DNA of 19,938 bases, from NCBI GenBank assembly GCA_003242275.1, contig QGUX01000022.1:1-19938 (forward strand). The letters run 5' to 3'. Numbering within the stretch: the stretch's first letter is position 1; every line of letters starts with the position of its first letter. Both the position numbers and the translations under genes were made by a program. The notes under the pieces were generated by a model. The model was not told where the DNA came from and ran no database searches. It saw only the letters and a program-made list of their open reading frames with translations. Below, piece after piece: positions 14,497 through 19,938 of the stretch. The stretch is from Pseudomonadota bacterium (GTDB lineage: Bacteria > Pseudomonadota > Gammaproteobacteria > Steroidobacterales > Steroidobacteraceae).

Positions 14497-16989
14497 TCAA
14501 CCCGCCCGCAGCGTCTGCATCGGCGACTGCACCAGCGCGGTGCGGCAGGCCAGCCATCCCGCCATGCAGACCAGCGCGGCACCGGTCAGCGCGCCGGCAA
14601 TCCACAGCAGCGGATCCGGCCGCCACGGAATCTCCAGCATCGAGCGCGCGATGAAGAAGGCGCCGGTCGACGCACCCGCCGCGGCCACCACCCCGGCCAT
14701 CACGCCGATGGCGGCAAACTCCGCCAGCACGCCCGCGAGCACCGTGCGGCGCGAGGCGCCCAGCGTACGCAGGATGGCGCTCTCGTAGCGGCGCTCGTCC
14801 CTGGTGGCCTGCACGGCCGCCAGCAGCACCACCACGCCGGCCAGCAGCGTGAACAGGAACACCGCCTGCACGGCCAGCACCGCCTTCTCGATGATGGAAC
14901 GCACCTGTGCCAGCAGGTCGTCCATGTCGAAGATGGAGACTCCGGGGAAACGGCGCACCAGCTCGGCGACGTCGGCCGGTCCGGTGGGACGGAAGCGCGC
15001 ACTGCCCATCCAGGTACCGGCGGTGCCCTCGAGCAGGCCGGGCGGGAACATCAGGAAGAAGTTCGGCTGCAGGCTGTCCCACTGCACGCGGCGGAAGCTG
15101 GCCACGGTGACCTCGACGGTCTCGCCTGCCACGTCGAAGGTGAGCCGGTCCCCCAGCTTCAGCGGAATGGACTCCTCGAGGTCGGTGGCCACCGAGACCA
15201 GCGGCTTGCCGTAGTCGCCGGCATCGAACCATTTGCCCGCGGTCACCGTGTTGTCCGGGCCGATCTGCTCGGCCCAGGTAAGGTTCTGCTCGCGACTGGC
15301 AAGGCCTTCGCCACGCGGCGTGAGGTAGCGGCGCTCGCCCACAGGCTCTCCGTTGATGGCGGTCATGCGGCCGCGGATCATCGGCAGCATGCGCGTCATC
15401 TCCCCGCCCTTGGACGCCAGCAGCTCCCGAAAGGCATCGCGGTCCTCGGGCGGGATGTTCACGAAGAAGTAGTTCGGTGCATCCGCCGGCAGCCGCTCGC
15501 GCCAGTCATCGATCAGGTCGCCACGGATGATGGTCAGCAGCAGCAGCGCCGACAGGCCGAGGCCCAGCGCCACGATCTGCACGATGCTCTCGCTGCGCCG
15601 GCGTGCGATGTTGGCGGCACCGTAGCGCCAGGCCGCGCCCATGCCGCCGCGCAGGCGCCCGGCCAGCAGCACCAGCAGCCAGCCACCCAGGGCGAGCGCA
15701 CCCAGCACCAGTGCCAGTCCCACGAGGAATCCCGCCGACAGCAGCACATCGCCGGTGACCCAGTGCACCAGCAGCACCACGGCCAGCACGGCCGGTCCGT
15801 AGGCAAGCAGGGTGCCGAGGTGCGGCGCGCCGATGTCGCGGCGGAGCACGCGGATCGCCGGAACGCGCGAGAGCTGCAGCATCGAGGGCAGCGCAAAGCC
15901 GGTGAGCAGCAGCAGGGCCGTGGAGAAACCCATCGCCACCGGCTGCCAGCCCGGAGCGGGCAGGTCCACGCTCACCATGCCTTCGAGCAGCGCCAACAGC
16001 CCCTGCTGTGCGAAGTAGCCGGCGAGGGCGCCCGCCAGCGAGGCCGCCAGGGCGATGCAGGCCAGTTGCGCCAGACTGATGGTCAGCACCGTAGCCCGCG
16101 AGGCGCCGAGGGTCTTCAGCAGCGCCGCGAGGTCGAGGTGGCGCTTCACATAGCGCCGTGCGGTCATGGCGATCGCGACCGCGCAGAGCAGCACGCCCGC
16201 GAGGCTGGCCAGCAGCAGGAAACGGCCCGCGCGCGAACGCGCATTGCTGATCTCCGGGCTCGCCTCGGCGATGTCGCGCAGGTGTTCCGCCGGTTTGCTG
16301 TTCTCTTCCAGCCAGCGGGCGAATTCGGCCCCTTGCCCCTCGCTGCCGGAGAACAGCGCCGCGTAGCGGACGCGGCTGCCCGGCCGGATCAGGCCGCTGG
16401 CCGCCACGTCGGCGTCGTTGATCAGCACCGACGGCGCCAGGTCCACGAAGCCCGAGCCCTGGTCGGGTCGGGAGATCAGCACGCGCGTCACGCGCAGGTC
16501 GATCTCGCCGACCGACAGCAGGTCACCCACGTTGGCGTTCAGGGCCGCGAGCAGGCGCGAATCCGGCCAGATCTCGCCGGGCGCGGGAATGCCGCCGGCC
16601 GGCACGCCCTGGCCGAAGGGCTCGTCCGCCACGCGCACCGTGCCGCGCAGGGGATATCCCTCCGTCACCGCGTGCACGTTGGCCAGCTGCGTCAGCTCGT
16701 CCTTCAGGATCACCGACAGCATCGAGGTGACACGGGCGCTGGCCATGCCGCGGCGGGCCGCTTCCCCATCGTAGGTGGCGTCGATGGCGTCGGGCGACGT
16801 CAGGCGAAGGTCGGCGGCCAGCACCTCGCTGGCCTGCAGGCGCATCGCCCGGTCGATGCGCTCGACCAGGAAGCCCACGCCGGTGAGCGCGGCGACGGCG
16901 ATGAACAGCGCCAGGAAGAGCACCGCGAGGTCACCGGAGCGCCATTCGCGCCCCAGCGTGCGCAGGCCCAGCGACAGCGCGGCGCGCAT
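14497..16989 (-). CDS. ybbP: ABC exporter permease, FtsX/MacB-like, YbbP family
   Basis: Membrane subunit of an ABC system with its ATPase encoded just upstream. The 830 residues match E. coli YbbP in size (about 800). I count ten membrane helices: one at about 21-40, then a periplasmic domain, helices near 256-278, 303-325 and 350-373, a middle group at 395-488, a second periplasmic domain, and helices near 700-726, 748-772 and 795-815. Two FtsX cores are marked by the paired motifs LKTLGASRATVL (291-302) and LRTLGASRRTVL (740-751), the cytoplasmic coupling segments. The start codon overlaps the ATPase stop as TGATG. Such systems are mechanotransmitters or lipid/lipoprotein exporters rather than importers; the cargo of YbbAP is not firmly known. 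Its place beside tesA matches E. coli. Confidence 0.9.
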   Translation of the reverse strand: MRAALSLGLRTLGREWRSGDLAVLFLALFIAVAALTGVGFLVERIDRAMRLQASEVLAADLRLTSPDAIDATYDGEAARRGMASARVTSMLSVILKDELTQLANVHAVTEGYPLRGTVRVADEPFGQGVPAGGIPAPGEIWPDSRLLAALNANVGDLLSVGEIDLRVTRVLISRPDQGSGFVDLAPSVLINDADVAASGLIRPGSRVRYAALFSGSEGQGAEFARWLEENSKPAEHLRDIAEASPEISNARSRAGRFLLLASLAGVLLCAVAIAMTARRYVKRHLDLAALLKTLGASRATVLTISLAQLACIALAASLAGALAGYFAQQGLLALLEGMVSVDLPAPGWQPVAMGFSTALLLLTGFALPSMLQLSRVPAIRVLRRDIGAPHLGTLLAYGPAVLAVVLLVHWVTGDVLLSAGFLVGLALVLGALALGGWLLVLLAGRLRGGMGAAWRYGAANIARRRSESIVQIVALGLGLSALLLLTIIRGDLIDDWRERLPADAPNYFFVNIPPEDRDAFRELLASKGGEMTRMLPMIRGRMTAINGEPVGERRYLTPRGEGLASREQNLTWAEQIGPDNTVTAGKWFDAGDYGKPLVSVATDLEESIPLKLGDRLTFDVAGETVEVTVASFRRVQWDSLQPNFFLMFPPGLLEGTAGTWMGSARFRPTGPADVAELVRRFPGVSIFDMDDLLAQVRSIIEKAVLAVQAVFLFTLLAGVVVLLAAVQATRDERRYESAILRTLGASRRTVLAGVLAEFAAIGVMAGVVAAAGASTGAFFIARSMLEIPWRPDPLLWIAGALTGAALVCMAGWLACRTALVQSPMQTLRAG

Positions 16990-17660
16990 CAGGCCAGCCT
17001 GCCCGCCGTCATCGTGAGCCGGCGCTGGCAGCGCGAGGCCAGCTGGGTGTCGTGCGTCACCAGCACCAGCGTCGTGCCGGACTCGCGGTTCAGCTCGAAC
17101 AGCAGCTGGCAGATGCTCTCGCCGGTGGCGGTATCGAGGTTGCCCGTGGGCTCGTCGGCGAACAGCACCGCCGGATGCGTGACCGAGGCGCGCGCCAGCG
17201 CCACGCGCTGCTGCTCGCCGCCGGAGAGCTGGCGCGGATAGTGGCCGACACGTTTCCCCAGCCCAACGCGCTCGAGCATCGCGCGGGCCGCCGCGGCCGC
17301 GTCACGCCGGCCGCCCAGTTCCAGCGGCAGCATCACGTTTTCCAGTGCGGTCAGCGAAGGCACGAGGTGAAAGGCCTGGAAGACGAAGCCGACGCGATTC
17401 GCGCGCAGCGCCGCGCGCGCGTCCTCGTCCAGCCGCGTGAGTTCCTCGCCGTCGAGCCAGACCTGTCCTGACGTCGGCACATCGAGCCCCGCCAGCATCG
17501 CCAGCAGCGTCGACTTGCCCGCGCCCGAGGCGCCCACCAGCGCCACGGTTTCGCCGGATTCGATGCGCAGCGAAACGTCGCGGACAATGGTCAGTTCGCC
17601 CTCCGGACTGTTAACCTTTCGGGTCAGGTCCCGGGCTTCGAGAACGGTCTTGCGCTGCAT
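16989..17660 (-). CDS. ybbA: ABC transporter ATPase, YbbA family
   Basis: ATP-binding subunit for the YbbP permease, of the LolD/MacB type. The 223-residue protein contains Walker A GASGAGKST (43-51), Q-loop FVFQAFHLVPSLTALENV (93-109), signature LSGGEQQR (145-152), Walker B AVLFADE (164-170), D-loop NLDT and the switch His203 in VTHD, all intact, so ATP hydrolysis is expected. The long Q-loop wording and small size are typical of export and lipoprotein-release ATPases. The ATG at 17660 is chosen because the longer frame upstream would run deep into tesA. Even so, its first 11 bases overlap the predicted tesA start on the other strand. Together with ybbP and divergent tesA it recreates the E. 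coli neighbourhood. Confidence 0.93.
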   Translation of the reverse strand: MQRKTVLEARDLTRKVNSPEGELTIVRDVSLRIESGETVALVGASGAGKSTLLAMLAGLDVPTSGQVWLDGEELTRLDEDARAALRANRVGFVFQAFHLVPSLTALENVMLPLELGGRRDAAAAARAMLERVGLGKRVGHYPRQLSGGEQQRVALARASVTHPAVLFADEPTGNLDTATGESICQLLFELNRESGTTLVLVTHDTQLASRCQRRLTMTAGRLA

Positions 17661-18270
17661 CCGGATTCTGTTACTCGCGCTGTTGTCGATCGGGGGCGCC
17701 ACCGCCGGCACTCCCGAGGAGCGCACCCTGCTCGTGTTCGGCGACAGCCTCAGCGCGGCCTACGGCCTGAAGGCCGAGGAAGGCTGGGTCGCCCGCTTGC
17801 AGGACCGGCTCCGCCAGCAAGGTTACGGTTACAAGGTAGTGAATGCCAGCGTCAGCGGCGAGACCACGTCGGGTGGCAGGAACCGCCTCGGGCGCGCACT
17901 CGACACCCACAAGCCGCAGGTCGTGATCCTGGAACTCGGCGCCAACGACGGCCTGCGCGGATTGCCCGTCCAGGACGCGCGCACGAACCTGGCCGCGATG
18001 ATCCGCGCCGTGCAGGAGCGCGGGGCAAGGCTGCTGCTCGTCGGCATCCAGATGCCGCCCAACTACGGGCCACGGTATGCCGATGCGTTCGCGGCGATGT
18101 ACCCGCAGCTCGCGAAGGAGTTCAACGTCCCCCTGGTGCCGTTCCTGCTCGACGGCGTGGCACTGGATGACAGCCTGATGCAGGCCGACGGCCTGCATCC
18201 CAATGCCGCAGGCCAGCCGCGCCTGCTCGATAACGTCTGGGCACACCTCGTGCCCCTGCTGGAGCGATGA
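17650..18270 (+). CDS. tesA: Periplasmic acyl-CoA thioesterase / lysophospholipase L1, arylesterase (SGNH hydrolase)
   Basis: SGNH hydrolase that cleaves acyl thioesters, aryl esters and lysophospholipids. All four blocks are visible: FGDSLS with nucleophile Ser33, SVSG (Gly70), GAND with Asn99, and DGLHPNAAG with Asp180 and His183. A signal peptide (residues 1-19, ending ATA) precedes the mature domain TPEERTLLVFGDS. Starting at TTG 17650 gives 206 residues, close to the 208 of the E. coli precursor; no ATG is available between the ybbA start and the mature domain. An ATG much further upstream would place about 30 extra residues inside ybbA and spoil the signal peptide. The stop overlaps the first possible fadD start (ATGA). 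The start codon call is moderate; the function is firm. Confidence 0.92.
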   Translation: MRCIRILLLALLSIGGATAGTPEERTLLVFGDSLSAAYGLKAEEGWVARLQDRLRQQGYGYKVVNASVSGETTSGGRNRLGRALDTHKPQVVILELGANDGLRGLPVQDARTNLAAMIRAVQERGARLLLVGIQMPPNYGPRYADAFAAMYPQLAKEFNVPLVPFLLDGVALDDSLMQADGLHPNAAGQPRLLDNVWAHLVPLLER

Positions 18271-18272
18271 AG

Positions 18273-19938
18273 ATGAGCGTGGACCGGATCTGGCTGAAAT
18301 CCTATCCGCCGGAGGTTCCGCACGAGATCGACCCCGGGAAGTACGCCTCGCTGGCCGACCTGATCTGCGATTCGCTGCGCCGGCATGCCGATCATCGCGC
18401 CTACGCGCTGCTCGGGCATTCCGTCACCTATCGCGAGGTGGACCGCCTCTCGGCCGCGTTTGCCGCGTGGCTCCAGGCCCGGGGGCTGAAGAAGGGCGAC
18501 CGCATCGCGCTGATGCTGCCCAACGTGCTGCAGTATCCCATCGCCATGTTCGGCGCGCAGCGCGCCGGGCTCATCGTCGTCAACACCAATCCCCTTTACA
18601 CGGCCGACGAGCTGCGGCACCAGATGCAGGATTCCGGCGCCGCCGCCATCCTCGTGCTGGAGAACTTCGCGCACACCGTGCAGTCCGTGCTGGCCGACAC
18701 GCAGCTGAAGCACGTCATCGTCACCGGCGTGGGCGACCTCATTCCCGGCATCAAGGGTTGGGCCGTGAACTTCGTTCTGCGGCACGTGAAGCGGCAGGTG
18801 CCGGACTGGACCATCCCGCAGGCCTTCAGGCTCAAGGAGATCCTCCAGGAGTTCGAAGGTCGCACACCCCAGCCCGTCGAGCTCGGCCACTCGGACATCG
18901 CGTTCCTGCAATACACCGGCGGCACCACCGGCGTCGCCAAAGGCGCGATGCTGTCGCACGGGAACATGGTCGCCAACGTGCTGCAGGCAGAGGCATGGTT
19001 CAGCCAGATCGCGCTCGACCACGCCACGTTCTATTTCGCGTTGCCGCTGTACCACATCTTCTCGCTGACCGCGAACTGCCTGCTCGGCCTCAGGCGCGGC
19101 GCCGTCGGCATCCTCGTGCCCAATCCACGCGACTTCCCCGCTTTCGTGAAGCTGCTGCAGAAGGAACCACCCAACTGCTTCCTCGGCGTGAACACGCTTT
19201 TCAATGCGCTGATGAACACGCCCGGCTTCGAGCGCATCGATTTCAGCCGCCTCGTCGCCACCGTCGGCGGCGGAATGGCCGTGCAGGCGGCCGTGGCAAA
19301 GCGGTGGCTGGAACTCACCGGATGCCCGCTCGCGCAGGGCTGGGGTCTCACCGAGACCTCGCCGGTCGTCGCCGTGTGCCGGCTCAAGGACCGCGAGTTC
19401 ACCGGCGCCGTCGGCCTCCCCGTCCCCTCCACAGAGGTATCCATCCGTGACGACGACGGCCACGACGTCGGCCTCAATGCCAGCGGCGAAATCTGCGTGC
19501 GCGGACCGCAGGTGATGCAGGGCTACTGGAACCGCCCCGACGAAACAGAGAAGGTCATGCTGCCCGACGGCTGGCTTCGCACCGGCGACATCGGCCGCAT
19601 GGATGACGCCGGCTTCGTGTACATCGAGGACCGCAAGAAGGACATGATCAGCGTGTCCGGCTTCAAGGTGTACCCCAACGAGATCGAGGACGTCGCCGCC
19701 CGCCACCCCGGCGTGTTCGAAGTCGCGGCGATCGGCGTGCCGGACGAGCGGTCCGGGGAAGCCGTGGTGCTTTATGTAGTCAAGAAGGATCAGTCACTGA
19801 CGGAAGAGGAACTGATCGCGTACATGCGCAAGCACGTGACGTCGTACAAGGTTCCGCGTCAGGTGCATTTCCGGAAGGAGCTGCCCAAGACGAATGTGGG
19901 GAAGATATTGAGGAGGGCGTTGAGGGAGGACGTAAAGT
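18273..19938 (+). CDS. fadD: Long-chain fatty acid-CoA ligase, 3'-partial
   Basis: Activates free fatty acids to acyl-CoA with ATP, at the inner face of the membrane. 555 codons are present and the frame is still open at the right edge; E. coli FadD has 561, so only a few codons are missing. Seen: AMP/P-loop motif YTGGTTGVAKGA (214-225), LPLYHIF (257-263), GVNTLFNAL, the adenine motif GWGLTE (356-361), TGD (437-439), the FACS signature region VSGFKVYPNEIEDV, and catalytic-lysine motif KTNVGKILRR with Lys544. Extended near-identity to remembered E. coli FadD (YPIAMFGAQRAG, NTNPLYT, VPSTE) supports the name. ATG 18273 has GGAG 8 nt upstream; ATG 18267, overlapping the tesA stop, adds two residues but is too close to that site. 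Co-transcription with tesA is likely. Confidence 0.94.
   Translation, partial: MSVDRIWLKSYPPEVPHEIDPGKYASLADLICDSLRRHADHRAYALLGHSVTYREVDRLSAAFAAWLQARGLKKGDRIALMLPNVLQYPIAMFGAQRAGLIVVNTNPLYTADELRHQMQDSGAAAILVLENFAHTVQSVLADTQLKHVIVTGVGDLIPGIKGWAVNFVLRHVKRQVPDWTIPQAFRLKEILQEFEGRTPQPVELGHSDIAFLQYTGGTTGVAKGAMLSHGNMVANVLQAEAWFSQIALDHATFYFALPLYHIFSLTANCLLGLRRGAVGILVPNPRDFPAFVKLLQKEPPNCFLGVNTLFNALMNTPGFERIDFSRLVATVGGGMAVQAAVAKRWLELTGCPLAQGWGLTETSPVVAVCRLKDREFTGAVGLPVPSTEVSIRDDDGHDVGLNASGEICVRGPQVMQGYWNRPDETEKVMLPDGWLRTGDIGRMDDAGFVYIEDRKKDMISVSGFKVYPNEIEDVAARHPGVFEVAAIGVPDERSGEAVVLYVVKKDQSLTEEELIAYMRKHVTSYKVPRQVHFRKELPKTNVGKILRRALREDVK

Noticed and set aside
13882..17241. A 1119-codon open frame on the + strand opposite ybbP and ybbA
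   Set aside because: Low-complexity Arg/His/Gln/Ala composition and full overlap with two well-supported genes mark it as an antisense shadow.
1..19938. Mobile element, defence island, CRISPR or RNA gene
   Set aside because: No transposase, integrase, tRNA, spaced direct repeats or defence-type genes were seen; the content is ordinary chromosomal metabolism, transport and regulation.

Overview
The window is high-GC DNA (roughly two thirds G+C by eye) with very tight gene packing, and looks like chromosomal sequence of a proteobacterium. An E. coli-type OxyR with both redox cysteines, a tesA/ybbA/ybbP arrangement like that of E. coli, and a FadD close to the enterobacterial protein suggest a high-GC gammaproteobacterium (Xanthomonadales, Nevskiales or Steroidobacter-like); a betaproteobacterium cannot be excluded. 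I see no rRNA, tRNA, CRISPR array, insertion sequence, integrase or phage gene. No gene-free stretch exceeds 120 bases.

Layout from left to right. (1) 2-5270, + strand: a tripartite RND efflux operon made of an outer-membrane TolC-like factor cut by the left edge, a lipoprotein periplasmic adaptor and an RND pump, joined by ATGA and GTGA overlaps. (2) 5357-8075, + strand: oxyR, a cytoplasmic LCAT-like alpha/beta-hydrolase and a four-helix membrane protein. The oxyR promoter holds an ATAG-N7-CTAT element that touches the start codon, and the transcript may be leaderless. (3) 8119-10832, - strand: a LysR-type regulator followed by a DmdC/AcdA-like acyl-CoA dehydrogenase, joined by TGATG. (4) 10950-12155, + strand: a degenerate EAL-domain protein, probably a c-di-GMP binder or scaffold rather than an active phosphodiesterase. 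(5) 12160-13716 (-) and 13790-14485 (+): a divergent pair made of a secreted DUF4139 protein and a single-pass membrane protein with an anti-sigma-like N-terminus. (6) 14497-17660, - strand: ybbA-ybbP ABC exporter genes. (7) 17650 to the right edge, + strand: tesA, then fadD, overlapping by ATGA; fadD lacks only its last few codons.

The themes are envelope export (RND pump, YbbAP), acyl-chain metabolism (lipase, acyl-CoA dehydrogenase, TesA, FadD) and stress or signal regulation (OxyR, LysR, EAL). No gene family here is clearly new. The least explained parts are the oxyR-hydrolase-membrane protein operon, the degenerate EAL protein and the DUF4139 divergent pair. The most specific sequence signals are the putative OxyR site over the oxyR start, the palindrome over the lysR -10 box, and the 9-bp hairpin just before the RND pump start.
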